Assembly: GCA_934130085.1 (NCBI GenBank) | Contig: CAKOXK010000008.1 | Span: 8,027 to 72,026, forward strand | Source of the DNA: an uncultured Clostridia bacterium | GTDB taxonomy: Bacteria > Bacillota > Clostridia > TANB77 > CAG-508 | DNA: 64,000 nt | Reading direction: 5' to 3' | In this document: piece by piece, positions 18,985 through 28,717 of the stretch | Layout of the letters: every line of letters begins with the position of its first letter | Position numbering within the stretch: the stretch's first letter is position 1 | Program-made: the position numbers and the translations under genes | The notes under the pieces: model-generated | What the model saw: only the letters and a program-made list of their open reading frames with translations | Told to the model about the DNA's origin: nothing | The model's database searches: none

Positions 18985-20001
18985 TTATTTATTTTGTGCT
19001 TGCACAGATGTAATTGCAACAACGCCGACTATATCCTCTTTAGAGCAACCTCTTGATAAATCATTGATTGGTTTGTCAAGACCCTGACATAATGGTCCAT
19101 AAGCATTTGCATGTCCAAAACGCTGAACTAATTTGTACCCTATATTCCCTGCATCTAAATCTGGAAATATTAAAATGTTTGCATGACCTGCAACTTTGCT
19201 TTCTGGCATTTTTCTGTTTGCAATCTCAGGAATAATTGCTGCATCAAGTTGCATTTCTCCGTCTACTTCAATATAATCATAATCTTGCGATTTTTCTTTT
19301 GCAAGATTTGTTGCTGCTATAACTTTTTCTGTTAATTCTGAATGTGCACTTCCAGCAGTAGAGTATGAAAGCATTGCTACTTTCGCTTTTTCTTTATCAT
19401 CAATTAACTCGTTAAATGATATTGCAGAGGAAATTGCAATATCGGAAAGCTGGTTAACATCTGGGTTAGCATTCATTCCAGAATCAGCAAAAATAAACAT
19501 TCCATCATCTCCGAATTCTTTATCTTTAGCCTCCATTATAAAGAAAGCAGAAACTGTAGTAACCCCTTTTGCTCCTTTTATTATTTGAAGAGCAGGTCTA
19601 AGTGTATCTGCTGTAGAATGGCTCGCACCCGAAACAAGTCCATCAGCATCACCCATTTTTACCATCATTGTGCCAAAATATCTTTCGTTCTCAAGTAAAA
19701 TTTTCTTAGCATTATCAAGAGTTAAACCTTTGGCTTTTCTAAGTTCATATAATTTATTTGCATATTCATCAAGCTTGTCAAATTTAGCCGGATCAATTAT
19801 TTTAATATCATCAAGTGGAACATTAATTTTTTTAGTATGTTCTTTGATGTTATTTTCATTTCCAATTAAAATGATTTTTGCAAATTTTTCATCAGTACAA
19901 GCACGAGCAGCCATTAAAACTCTTTCATCATCTGCCTCTGGCAAAACAATGGTTTTAATACTTTTTTTTGCCTGCGCTTTTATTTTATCAATAAAACTCA
20001 T
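18985..20001 (-). CDS. pta: Phosphate acetyltransferase
   Basis: 338 aa, the short Firmicute form without the N-terminal DRTGG/BioD-like regulatory domains. Motifs: TIVLPEADDERVLMAA, DGLVSGASHSTADTLRPALQII, FADSGMNANPD, AMLSYSTAGSA, LIFPDLDAGNIGYKLVQR. It moves acetyl from CoA to phosphate. SD AAGGAG precedes the ATG. First gene of the pta-ackA operon, with a good promoter about 78 bp upstream. Confidence 0.97.
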   Translation of the reverse strand: MSFIDKIKAQAKKSIKTIVLPEADDERVLMAARACTDEKFAKIILIGNENNIKEHTKKINVPLDDIKIIDPAKFDKLDEYANKLYELRKAKGLTLDNAKKILLENERYFGTMMVKMGDADGLVSGASHSTADTLRPALQIIKGAKGVTTVSAFFIMEAKDKEFGDDGMFIFADSGMNANPDVNQLSDIAISSAISFNELIDDKEKAKVAMLSYSTAGSAHSELTEKVIAATNLAKEKSQDYDYIEVDGEMQLDAAIIPEIANRKMPESKVAGHANILIFPDLDAGNIGYKLVQRFGHANAYGPLCQGLDKPINDLSRGCSKEDIVGVVAITSVQAQNK

Positions 20002-20078
20002 TAATTAACTCCTTAAACATATTTAGATTTTTAGGTGAATCTATAAACACGAAATAATTTAATAACCATTTGGTCTGT

Positions 20079-20108
20079 ATTATATAATAAAAAGTAGAAA
20101 AAGTACAA
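20079..20108 (-). promoter_or_regulatory. Sigma-A type promoter of pta-ackA
   Basis: Minus strand: -35 TTGTAC (20103-20108), 18-bp spacer, -10 TATAAT (20079-20084). Confidence 0.65.
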
Positions 20109-20200
20109 GTTTTTTGGTATAATATTTTTTAGTAAAAATTCCATTTAACTTTTCGTCTAATGGAAATATGCAAATTTGTTTTTGAAGAGCTATTTATATA

Positions 20201-20247
20201 GATGTAATATCTTTGACAGCTTTTTCAACTTCTTTAATTTGTGTTAG
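20201..20247. repeat. 47-bp exact repeat, displaced copy
   Basis: Identical to 8926-8972 inside the HdeD-like gene, but here in the non-coding gap between pta and the pseudouridine synthase. Flanking bases differ at both ends, so the copy was transferred without its surroundings. The rest of the 20002-20341 gap is AT-rich and holds the pta promoter. Confidence 0.9.
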
Positions 20248-20341
20248 GCGGTATTATAAAAAGTGCATGTATAGTAAAAAGATTATATAATAAAAAATAT
20301 ATAATTTATTTAGATGATTTATTTAAAATTTAGGAGAAATT

Positions 20342-21211
20342 ATGAACTTAATTTGTACTGTTAGAAGCGGTCAATCAAATATAAAACAAGTGTTAAAAGA
20401 AAATCTTTCAATTTCAGAAAGATTGTTTAAAAAGGTTAAGCATGGCCATATATTTGTTAATGGTACTTCTTACCTGTCTTATAAACCTCTTAAACCAAAT
20501 GATCTGGTTACTGTTGATTTAGATTTTGACGAAGAGTGTGAAAATATTGTTCCAAATGAAAACATACATTTCAAAATTCTTTATGAAGATGAATGGCTTA
20601 TTATTGTAAATAAACCTTGCAATATGCCAGTTCACCCATCGCTTAATTATTATGAAACTAGTTTATCAAATGGAATTAAATCCTATTACATTAAAAACAA
20701 TATCCATAAAAAAATACGTCCAATTAATAGGCTTGATAAAGATACAACTGGAATTGTAATGTTTGCTAAATCAGAATACATACAAGATAATCTAAAAAAT
20801 TACGAGAAAAACTATATTGCACTTTGCGCAGGAAAGCTTGAAGGAAGCGGAATTATTAACAAAAACATAAAAAGAAAAACTCCTAGTATAATAGAAAGAT
20901 GCGTATGCAACTCTAATGAAGGTGAAGTTGCAATAACGGAGTATAATGTTCTCTCAAATTTTAAAATTGACAATAACAATTATAGTCTAGTTAAATGCAC
21001 ACTAAAAACTGGACGAACTCATCAAATAAGAGTACATTTAAGTTCAATTGGACATCCAATTTTAGGAGATTCACTATACGGAGAAAAAACTATGCTAATA
21101 TCAAGGCAAGCATTGCACGCATACAGAATAAAATTTATACATCCTGTTACAAAGGAAGAAATTGAGATTATTGATGAGATTCCTGAGGATATGCAAAAAC
21201 TGATTGACTAA
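20342..21211 (+). CDS. RluA/RluD-family pseudouridine synthase
   Basis: 289 aa. An N-terminal S4-like segment (ERLFKKVKHGHIFVNGTSY...NDLVTVDL) precedes the catalytic domain: LIIVNKPCNMPVHPS, then RPINRLDKDTTGIVMFAKS, with the catalytic Asp in RLDKDTTG, and the C-terminal motif LKTGRTHQIRVHLSSIGHPILGDSLYG. The family converts uridines in rRNA (or tRNA) to pseudouridine; the exact target cannot be told. SD TAGGAG lies 7 nt before the ATG. A second paralogue is at 62371-63252. Confidence 0.92.
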   Translation: MNLICTVRSGQSNIKQVLKENLSISERLFKKVKHGHIFVNGTSYLSYKPLKPNDLVTVDLDFDEECENIVPNENIHFKILYEDEWLIIVNKPCNMPVHPSLNYYETSLSNGIKSYYIKNNIHKKIRPINRLDKDTTGIVMFAKSEYIQDNLKNYEKNYIALCAGKLEGSGIINKNIKRKTPSIIERCVCNSNEGEVAITEYNVLSNFKIDNNNYSLVKCTLKTGRTHQIRVHLSSIGHPILGDSLYGEKTMLISRQALHAYRIKFIHPVTKEEIEIIDEIPEDMQKLID

Positions 21212-21237
21212 ATATTTAAAAGAGATAGTAAAAAATG

Positions 21238-21263
21238 AACTACGATGAAAACATCGTAGTTTT
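21238..21263. terminator. Bidirectional terminator (pseudouridine synthase and rnpB)
   Basis: Perfect 10-bp stem AACTACGATG / CATCGTAGTT with an AAAA loop. T-runs on the plus side and an A-run on the other suit both converging transcripts. Confidence 0.85.
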
Positions 21264-21264
21264 T

Positions 21265-21602
21265 AGTAAGTCTGTAAGCCGGGTTCTGTCTAGAATGGCC
21301 ATTTATCTAGAATATATATTGCTATATATTTCGTGCCACCATTATAAGAAGATGACGAGCAGTCTTTACCTTCTAGTCACGGTGTTGCTCCAGATGGGGT
21401 TTACACGGCTAAGAATATCACTACTCTTACGGTGAGCTCTTACCTCGCCTTTTCACCCTTACCTCAAAAGAGGCGGTTATTTTCTGTTGCACTTTCCTTA
21501 AGGTTTCCCTCACTTGACGTTATCAAGCATCATTGCTCTGTGGAGCCCGGACTTTCCTCTTGCAAAGCCTTTCGACATTATGCAAGCGACCATTTTTCTT
21601 AC
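21265..21602 (-). ncRNA. rnpB: RNase P RNA
   Basis: On the minus strand it contains the hallmark 5' element GAGGAAAGTCCGGGCTCC (about 21540-21565) and the 3' element ACAGAACCCGGCTTACAGAC near 21270-21290. The 5' end GTAAG and the 3' end CTTAC can form helix P1. It is the catalytic RNA of RNase P, which trims tRNA 5' leaders. Length ~338 nt is as expected for a Firmicute. A strong promoter lies directly upstream and a terminator directly downstream; ends are estimated to a few nt. Confidence 0.95.
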
Positions 21603-21609
21603 AAAATTC

Positions 21610-21638
21610 ATTGTAACATAAAATTCCTTAGCTTTCAA
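21610..21638 (-). promoter_or_regulatory. Promoter of rnpB
   Basis: Minus strand: -35 TTGAAA (21633-21638), 17-bp spacer, -10 TACAAT (21610-21615). Predicted start falls at about the GTAAG 5' end of the RNA. Confidence 0.75.
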
Positions 21639-21767
21639 CAAAAGTTTAAGAAAAAAATTTAAATTTTCCATTTCAAGTTGCATTTACTTTACAGAATTGC
21701 ATTTAACTTTTTACTTGACGAAATTTTTCATTTAAATTTGATTTGTTTAAAATATGCATGTATAAAC

Positions 21768-22841
21768 CTATAGTGTAATCAAATCCTGCATTACATTTTT
21801 ATATTGCAAATAAAATATATTTTTGTCTGATAATTTTATGCTATCTTTTGTATGTTTTAGTTCTAGATCTATTTTCTTTATGTTTTGTTTTTTGTTATAT
21901 TCAATCGAATCATCTTTTAAGATATTAGCAAATTGATTTATGGCTTTATTTATACTTTCTTCCATTTCTTTGAATTTATTCTCTTGATTTGCCAATGCAT
22001 AAGCATTCAATACATTAGTAATTGTGCCATAGTAATTTACTGTGTAATCGTCCTCAACTACATCTTTTACTATTTCATTTAGGTACGCATACAAATTGTA
22101 GTAGTTAATTATGCATGAATTCTTGTCTTGTCCTATAATTGATTGAGCTATTCCGTTTAGTGCAATATTTAAATTTGATATGAGGTTTGAGTCCACATTC
22201 TTTTTATCTAAATCAAGTGCCATTATTGGTATTGATGTAAATATGTTCTCATAAATGTATTCTATATTATCCCAATCAATATCTCCACCAGCCACTTCTA
22301 AAAGGGAATTGTTTGTCTTCATTTCACTTGGATTTATATTGTCATTACTTGATAGACTATCAGATGATGCACTACCTTTATTTGTTGCTACTTTATCAGA
22401 TTCACTACTCGTCTCTCCATTATTTCCATTTGATGGTTCTGTTGAATTGTTTAGATTACTTGACTTTGCGCTTGACGATGTATTTCCTTTTTCATTACTC
22501 TCCCCTTCGTTTGCTATTTCGTTTTTTTCTAATGTTTGCTGCTTAGCACCTTTTGATGAGCTATTATTGTTGGTATTTAAAGTTTCTGTATATATTTTAT
22601 ACCTAACAACTGAAATGTTATTTAGTTTATTCATTGCGTCTATCGTACTGGTTGATACAAAATCAATTTCAGATAAGATTTTTTCTTGTAAATCTTGCTT
22701 TTCTTTTTCTTGATTGTAGTTTTTATAATTTAAAATTACTAATATTGCAATTAGTATTATACAGATTAAAAACATTATTGATATAGTTATCTTTTGCATA
22801 TTATTTTTTTCTTTCATATTCGTACAAAAAACACCTCTCAT
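21768..22841 (-). CDS. Membrane-anchored extracytoplasmic protein, unknown (357 aa)
   Basis: One N-terminal membrane segment (ITISIMFLICIILIAILVILNY) is followed by a helical stretch, then a Ser/Asn/Glu-rich linker (about residues 90-180, NSSSKGAKQ...SSSAKSSNLNNS) and a helical C-terminal domain (IEYIYENIFTSIPIMALDL...). I do not recognise the family. The start is uncertain: ATGs at residues 1, 9 and 15 are all possible, and none has a strong SD. It stands alone between rnpB and gpsA. Likely faces the cell wall, by inference from the linker. Confidence 0.7.
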   Translation of the reverse strand: MRGVFCTNMKEKNNMQKITISIMFLICIILIAILVILNYKNYNQEKEKQDLQEKILSEIDFVSTSTIDAMNKLNNISVVRYKIYTETLNTNNNSSSKGAKQQTLEKNEIANEGESNEKGNTSSSAKSSNLNNSTEPSNGNNGETSSESDKVATNKGSASSDSLSSNDNINPSEMKTNNSLLEVAGGDIDWDNIEYIYENIFTSIPIMALDLDKKNVDSNLISNLNIALNGIAQSIIGQDKNSCIINYYNLYAYLNEIVKDVVEDDYTVNYYGTITNVLNAYALANQENKFKEMEESINKAINQFANILKDDSIEYNKKQNIKKIDLELKHTKDSIKLSDKNIFYLQYKNVMQDLITL

Positions 22842-23033
22842 ATATATTACTATATATTATGAAGTGTTTCTTATTTATTTATTCATATCTTTGCTTATTG
22901 TTTAATTATTTAAATATCAGTTACGTTGTTTACTTGTAATTAAATTGCATTAGCATTAATATTCCTATTTTATCAATTTATTATTTTAACTTTACCTTAA
23001 TTGCTTTATTAACTATGCTTATAATAATAAATT

Positions 23034-24020
23034 TTATTCAAATTTTAATTCTCTAGTCATTAATCTTTTACCGGCATCCTTTGGATTTTCATTATTAAAT
23101 AATACATTGTATACCTCGTTTACTATTGGCATTTCAACATTATATTTATCAGCAAGTTTTTTAGCAACTTTTATATTTTCTACACTTTCAATTGTCATTC
23201 CTATTTCTTTCTTTGCATCTTCTATTGTAAAACCTTTTCCAATTAATCTTCCTGCTCTTCTATTTCTTGATTCATCACTTGAGCATGTAAGTATTAAATC
23301 TCCAAGTCCTGATAAACCATAAAAAGTATGTTCGTCAGCTCCCATTTTAACTCCAAGTCTTGCAATTTCAGCAAGCCCTCTTGTTATCAATGCTGCCTGA
23401 GCATTTGTACCATAGCCAAGCTCTACACATATTCCAGCACAAAAGGCAATTATATTTTTTAATGCTCCACCAAGTTCTACGCCAACTATATCTTTTGACT
23501 TATAAATTCTCATATATTCATTAGACAATATGGGTGGAATTTCTTCTAGTATTTTCTCGTCTTTTGAACCTAGTAAGATTGCAGTTGGTATATGAGAAAT
23601 AACTTCTGTTGCATAACTTGGTCCAGATAACGCACCAACTCTTACATCACTTTTTTCTTCTTTTAAAACCTGATCAAGTGTTAAAAGTGAGTTATCTTCA
23701 AGACCTTTTGAGCAAATAATTATTGGTTTGTCGCCAACGTATTCTTTGTAACTCTTAAAAACATTTCTTGTAAACTTTGATGGAGTAACATGTATAATAA
23801 AATCTGCTCCATCAACAACCTCTTTAATGTCATTTGAACAATATATGTTTTCATTTACCTTCATATCAGGAATAAACATACATTTTCTTTCATTATTTAT
23901 CAAATCTTTTTCTTCTTTTGAAAAAGACCATACTTTAACCTTATTTTCCATCTCAGCTAAGTGATTTGCCATTGCAATACCCCAGCTGCCACTTCCAATA
24001 ACAGCAATAATTTTCTTCAT
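23034..24020 (-). CDS. gpsA: Glycerol-3-phosphate dehydrogenase [NAD(P)+]
   Basis: 328 aa from ATG at 24020, placed 8 nt after AAGGAG; the upstream TTG at 24026 is too close to the SD. NAD(P)-binding IAVIGSGSWGIAMANHLA at the N-terminus, then HVTPSKFTRNVF, CSKGLE, GALSGPSYATEV, the catalytic Lys in GGALKNIIAFCAGI, and LSGLGDLILTCSS. It makes sn-glycerol-3-phosphate for phospholipids. It sits 16 bp after plsY in the order der-plsY-gpsA, which ties it to membrane lipid synthesis. Confidence 0.96.
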   Translation of the reverse strand: MKKIIAVIGSGSWGIAMANHLAEMENKVKVWSFSKEEKDLINNERKCMFIPDMKVNENIYCSNDIKEVVDGADFIIHVTPSKFTRNVFKSYKEYVGDKPIIICSKGLEDNSLLTLDQVLKEEKSDVRVGALSGPSYATEVISHIPTAILLGSKDEKILEEIPPILSNEYMRIYKSKDIVGVELGGALKNIIAFCAGICVELGYGTNAQAALITRGLAEIARLGVKMGADEHTFYGLSGLGDLILTCSSDESRNRRAGRLIGKGFTIEDAKKEIGMTIESVENIKVAKKLADKYNVEMPIVNEVYNVLFNNENPKDAGKRLMTRELKFE

Positions 24021-24036
24021 TTGCAAAACTCCTTTT

Positions 24037-24684
24037 TTATTTCTTGAAACTCAATTTGTTTTCTTTGCCCTCTGCTAATCTCTTTATATTACTTCTATGA
24101 TTAAACACTACAATTAATGCCATTATAATTCCAAAAACAATGTATGAGAAATGTGCATTATTATTTCCAACAATATACGTATCTTTTATAAATATACATA
24201 GTACTGGAAATAGAACAGCTGCTGATATTGAACCTAATGAAACAATTTTTGATACTGCCATTAGCAATAGTGCAAATATTAAACATATTAAACCAATCTT
24301 CCAGTTAGTAATTAATAGCACTCCAAGAGCTGTTGCAACACCCTTTCCTCCTTTGAATTTAAAGAATATTGGAAATGTATGGCCGATAACTACAAGTACT
24401 CCGGCTATTTCAACTAAAATGGCTTTTTGTACATCATCAGCCTTAACGATTAAACCTATTAAAATAGCAACTGCTATCGCTACAACACCTTTTAATATAT
24501 CACATAAAAGTGTTAATAATGCTACTTTTTTTCCTGCAGTTCTTAAAACATTTGTTGAACCAGCATTCCCACTTCCTTTTTCTCTTACATCAAATCCGCA
24601 AAACTTTTTAGTAAAAATAACAGAAAAGCTTATGCTACCAAGTAAATATGCAATTATTGCATCAATAATATAACTAATTATCAT
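24037..24684 (-). CDS. plsY: Acyl-phosphate glycerol-3-phosphate acyltransferase
   Basis: 215 aa from ATG at 24684 (9 nt after AAAGGA; an ATG at 24693 overlaps the SD). Multi-pass membrane enzyme with the PlsY motifs GSGNAGSTNVLR, HTFPIFFKFKGGKGVATALG and the late FNHRSNIKRL. It acylates glycerol-3-phosphate from acyl phosphate, the first step of phospholipid synthesis in Firmicutes, and GpsA next door supplies the substrate. Its start overlaps the der stop by about 11 bp, so translation is likely coupled. Confidence 0.95.
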   Translation of the reverse strand: MIISYIIDAIIAYLLGSISFSVIFTKKFCGFDVREKGSGNAGSTNVLRTAGKKVALLTLLCDILKGVVAIAVAILIGLIVKADDVQKAILVEIAGVLVVIGHTFPIFFKFKGGKGVATALGVLLITNWKIGLICLIFALLLMAVSKIVSLGSISAAVLFPVLCIFIKDTYIVGNNNAHFSYIVFGIIMALIVVFNHRSNIKRLAEGKENKLSFKK

Positions 24685-25999
24685 CTTTATCATTCCTTTC
24701 CCTTACAAGCATTTTAACAGGAGAACCTGTAAAATCAAACTCCTCTCGAAGCTTATTAACAAGATATCTTTCATACGAAAAGTGAAATAATTTCTTGCTA
24801 TTTACAAACACCGCAAATGTTGGTGGCTTTGTAGTAACCTGAGTCATATAAAGTACTTTTAATCTTCTGCCTTTATCAGTTGGAGGTTGATTAATTGCAA
24901 CAGCCTCTTGTAACACCTCATTTAAAGTAGACGTGCTAATTCTAAGATTATTATTAGCATTTACTCTATTAATTAAATTAAATAGCTTGTCAATTCTTTG
25001 TCCAGTTTTAGCTGAAATAAAAATAATTGGCGCATAAGATAAATAAGATAACTTGCTATAAACATCCTTTGTATAGCTTTCAAGCGTACCATTTTCTTTA
25101 TTATATTCATCCCATTTATTAATAACTATTATTACGGCCTTGCCACCCTCATGAGCCATGCCCGCAATCTTTGTATCTTGCTCTGTAACTCCTTCTAAAG
25201 CGTCAATCATAAGCAAGCAAACATCAGATCTTTCAATAGCAATTTCAGTACGAATAACACTATACTTTTCAATCTTATCTTCAATCTTGCTATGTCTTCT
25301 GACACCCGCAGTATCAATAAAAGTATATTTTCCGTACTCATTCTCAAAATCAGAATCAATTGCATCTCTTGTAGTACCTGCTACATTACTTACAATTAAT
25401 CTATTCTCTCCTAAAATTTTATTAATAAGAGATGATTTACCTACATTAGGCTTTCCTATAACAGATACCTTAATTCTATCAGACTCTTCATCATAAGAAT
25501 CATTAGGAATTAAATCATAAATAACGTCAAGTAAATCACCTATACCCTTGCAATTTGCAGCTGATATTGGGTGAGGCTCACCTAAACCTAAGTTATAAAA
25601 TTCATATACATCATGCTCAAACTTTTTAAAATCATCAACCTTATTGCACACTAAAACAACATTCTTTTTAGCCTTTCTAAGCATCAAAGCAATGTCTTGG
25701 TCTTGGCTAGTGATTCCTGTTCTGACATCAGTCATAAAAAGAACAACATCAGCCAAATCAATAGCAATCTCAGCTTGCATTCTCATTTGAGAATAAATAA
25801 CATCATCTGTTTTCTCTTCAATACCGCCTGTATCAATTAAAGTGAACTTTTTGCCTCTCCAGTTAGACTCCCCATAAACTCTATCACGAGTAACACCTGG
25901 AGTATCTTCAACAATTGAAACTCTTTCACCCACTAAATAATTAAAAAATGTTGACTTGCCTACATTAGGCTTTCCTATAATCGCAACTACTGGTTTCAT
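24674..25999 (-). CDS. der: Ribosome biogenesis GTPase Der (EngA)
   Basis: 441 aa with tandem GTPase domains: G1 GKPNVGKST and GKPNVGKSS, G3 DTGG and DTAGV, G4 NKVD and NKWD, then a C-terminal KH-like domain (TKPPTFAVFVNSKKLFHFSY). It is needed for 50S subunit maturation. First gene of the der-plsY-gpsA operon. The SD is weak (GAGAT). Length is normal for the family. Confidence 0.97.
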   Translation of the reverse strand: MKPVVAIIGKPNVGKSTFFNYLVGERVSIVEDTPGVTRDRVYGESNWRGKKFTLIDTGGIEEKTDDVIYSQMRMQAEIAIDLADVVLFMTDVRTGITSQDQDIALMLRKAKKNVVLVCNKVDDFKKFEHDVYEFYNLGLGEPHPISAANCKGIGDLLDVIYDLIPNDSYDEESDRIKVSVIGKPNVGKSSLINKILGENRLIVSNVAGTTRDAIDSDFENEYGKYTFIDTAGVRRHSKIEDKIEKYSVIRTEIAIERSDVCLLMIDALEGVTEQDTKIAGMAHEGGKAVIIVINKWDEYNKENGTLESYTKDVYSKLSYLSYAPIIFISAKTGQRIDKLFNLINRVNANNNLRISTSTLNEVLQEAVAINQPPTDKGRRLKVLYMTQVTTKPPTFAVFVNSKKLFHFSYERYLVNKLREEFDFTGSPVKMLVRERNDKDDN

Positions 26000-26219
26000 A
26001 TTATCTCATAAAATCAATTTACTACATATACAAGCATATAAAATATATAACAACAACAACATAATATAAAAATATAACGCCGTGAAATACAACACATAAT
26101 ATGTATATTTTTACTATATATAATGAGTTAACACATAAAATCAAAAACTTATAAGCAGAAAATTGATTTGTACCTTTCTTATAAAATTATTAATTAAAAT
26201 ATTTAGCAAATTTTATTGC

Positions 26220-26477
26220 TTATTGCATAGCACTGTTTTGAATATTAACAGGTTTTCTATCATTTTTTGGAGCAACCAAATTAGTATTCTCTTTACTACC
26301 TTCTTTAGAGCTCTCAGAATAAGCGTTGTATGTTGTATTAGTTTTATTGAAATACTTAATAGTAGACTCAAGTTCATTTTTTAGTGAATTGCGCTTAACA
26401 AGCTTTAAAGTAATATCAAATAAACATGCAATAATTAAAATTAATAATAAAAACTTTTTCCAAACTTTTCCTAACAT
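26220..26477 (-). CDS. Small single-pass membrane protein (85 aa)
   Basis: The start at 26477 (MLGKVWKKFLLLILII) is chosen because AGAGGAAT lies just upstream; the longer frame from 26531 has none. One membrane segment (residues 8-22), then a charged, Asn/Ser-rich tail. I do not recognise it. It is alone between der and the surface-protein cluster. Confidence 0.5.
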   Translation of the reverse strand: MLGKVWKKFLLLILIIACLFDITLKLVKRNSLKNELESTIKYFNKTNTTYNAYSESSKEGSKENTNLVAPKNDRKPVNIQNSAMQ

Positions 26478-26633
26478 AATAATTCCTCTTTTTACAGAAT
26501 TTATTATATGAAATTTAGAGGAATTTGTCAATTATTTTTTAAGTTTTGTGGTTAACATAAGTTTTTTGCTTTATTACTTTTTTCTTTTTTGGTTTAAAAA
26601 TATAAGGACATTATTGTTTCAATAATATCTGAA

Positions 26634-28376
26634 CTATACTAAAACCGCTCTGAAGCCTAATCTATAATCGTTATCTCCGTTACTATTGTCAAAATTAAAA
26701 ATTCCGGCAGCACTACCTTGGCTTACCACACTGCCCCCACGAAGAAAAAAAGACTTTATATTTTCTGGAAAAGAAGACGAGTCATTGTACCATGACGATT
26801 TTTTAACACCTTTTGTTGAAGTTTCTCTGACTGCATCACCGTATATTTTATCGTTGACATTATAATTTGCCTGACTTCTTTTATCATCAGTATTTGTATC
26901 ATTCGTTTCATTACTTGGGTAAACTGTTGCGTATTTAGTACTTGTAGCTCCTCCTGTTACTACGCTTGCTCCATAGGAATTCCTATTCCCTGCACCACTT
27001 GGGTTATTTATATAAGCTGCTACTGCCTCCAATGTTCCACCACTCATATCGTATATTCCATATATGTTTCCTGTAGTTGAGGCTGAGTATCCAACTTCTA
27101 TGCTTGTATCATTCCATTCTTTTCCTTGATTATTATAGCCTGTTCCAGCATATACGTTATTTGTATTATCATTAAAATTTTTGTTATTTCTTGCAATATC
27201 AACTGAGCCTAGACCATATTCGCTCTTACTTAAATATGATACTGAGCCCCATTCACTATTCTTCATTAAATGACTATCTGTGTCGCCAGACAATCCATAT
27301 ATGTTTCCATCTGCTGTTAATTTTCTTGATAATAAATATGCATCATTATGATTTATATAGTTCATTGAATAGCTTGAGCCTTGGAATGTTGGATATTTTA
27401 TTGATGTTGTATTTGCGTCATAACTTCCATCTACATAGTTGGTTGATGATTCTGAATAATTGATACCACTTGATACCCTTACCTTATTTGATGGTACATT
27501 GCTTGTTGTTGCGAATGCTGCTTCAAACTTTGCAACCCATATTCCATATAACTCTGAATTCCATCCACCATTTCTATAATTTATTGAACTTTCATTCGTA
27601 AATGCTGGATGAACTGTCCATCCTGTTGTTGTATCTATTTTTTCATCTTCTGTTTTGCATCTTTTGGTATCATTATGTACTTTTCCATCTGTTCCTATAT
27701 AATTATCTGTTGTTCCAATTAAGAACACAACATTCGTTGTTCCTTTTTGCTCTGTATCAGATGATGCTGGTTTATTTATTTTGTATGCATATCTTGGTAT
27801 CCATACCCATAAGCTTCCATCTTCTGTTTGAGCATTTGCCCATTGCTTGTTTTGATAATTATACCATTCAGAATCATCCTCTGTTGTTTCTACTGTTTTC
27901 ATTTTGCTTGTATCTTTTTCATCTGTTGCAAACTTTACAGGTGTCATTCCTGTTTTTTATACTGGAGCATTTACTTTCTGCTCCTCATTAAATGTTCCTT
28001 CTGCACTTCTATCTGCTTTTTCTATTTCACTAGAATAGCTATCTAATGCATCATTTTCATTTTTTGCTGATGCTCTATAAACATCTGCTGCATTCTTTGC
28101 TCTTCCAAATACTCCTGAGCCTGATGTTGCCATACTTATTGTTACACCTGCTAAGATTAATAAAATTATAATTGTTATTACTAATGCGATAATTGTAATT
28201 CCAGTTTGCCTTAAGATATTCTTTTCAAATTTTAATTCATTCTTATAATCTTCTTTAAATGTTGTGTATTTTAAATCTTTAAAACTTTGTTTAAAGTATT
28301 CGTTTTTAACTTTTTTTATAAAATTTTTCATACACTTGTTTTCAATTAATTTTAGTCTATTTTCATCATACCTCAT
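26634..28376 (-). pseudogene. DGR-target-like surface protein A, interrupted by a nonsense codon
   Basis: Frame of about 580 codons from ATG at 28376 (SD AAAGGAG; the longer ATG at 28406 precedes the SD). The N-terminus has a basic region, then a pilin-like segment RQTGITIIALVITIIILLIL and a helix. At 27957-27959 a TAA replaces the TTA (Leu) found at this place in paralogue C (...NAPV-L-KTGM), so the frame stops after 139 codons and reopens at MTPVKF. The rest is a formylglycine-enzyme/C-type-lectin-like domain (LWVWIPRYAYKIN, IYDMSGGTLE). Its last 60 residues end LGFRAVLV and are less GC-rich and more diverged than the variable ends of C, F and G. Readthrough or reversion is possible. Confidence 0.82.
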
Positions 28377-28650
28377 TTTTATTTTTTCTCCTTTGGAATC
28401 TAGCAAACCTTTGGTACTACCGCGTTTGCGCTAATTTTCACTTTTTAATTAATCTTTTAGCTTAATAAAAAATAAAAAATCGAAGCATTCTTACTCTAAG
28501 TAAGGCATTCTTCGATTTTTTATTTTTAAAATTTTATTCTTTTTCTTATTACATGATTTTTACACTAGATTTATAAACGTTGATTTTATGAGGCTTTCAT
28601 GGTATTTTTAGATTATCAGATTTTCATTAATCTAAAAGATTAATGAAAAA
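28377..28650 (-). promoter_or_regulatory. Conserved leader, copy 1 (gene A)
   Basis: Upstream of gene A. From distal to proximal on the minus strand: a palindrome with core TTAATCTTTTAGATTAA, then a terminator-like hairpin AATCGAAGAATGCCTTAC.../ followed by a T-run (28478-28521), a second copy of the palindrome, and a hairpin GCAAAC...GTTTGC just before AAAGGAG. Confidence 0.75.
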
Positions 28651-28669
28651 ATTTAAAAGTCAAATTTCA

Positions 28670-28711
28670 TTACAAAAGACATATCATTTTTGAAGTGACA
28701 TGTCTTTTCTT
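28670..28711 (-). terminator. Terminator of surface protein B
   Basis: Imperfect stem AAAAGACATGTCA / TGATATGTCTTTT directly after the stop, then a T-run on the minus strand. Confidence 0.7.
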
Positions 28712-28717
28712 TATATT

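Noticed and set aside
22255..22713. Long plus-strand ORF opposite the Ser-rich membrane protein
   Set aside because: It is the mirror of a Ser/Asn-rich coding stretch, has no SD and has the wrong composition for a protein.
28377..28440. c-di-GMP riboswitch before the pilin-like genes
   Set aside because: GCAAAC-type motifs are present, but the spacing and the conserved GEMM core (GAAA tetraloop, GGACGCAAAGC) are not found.
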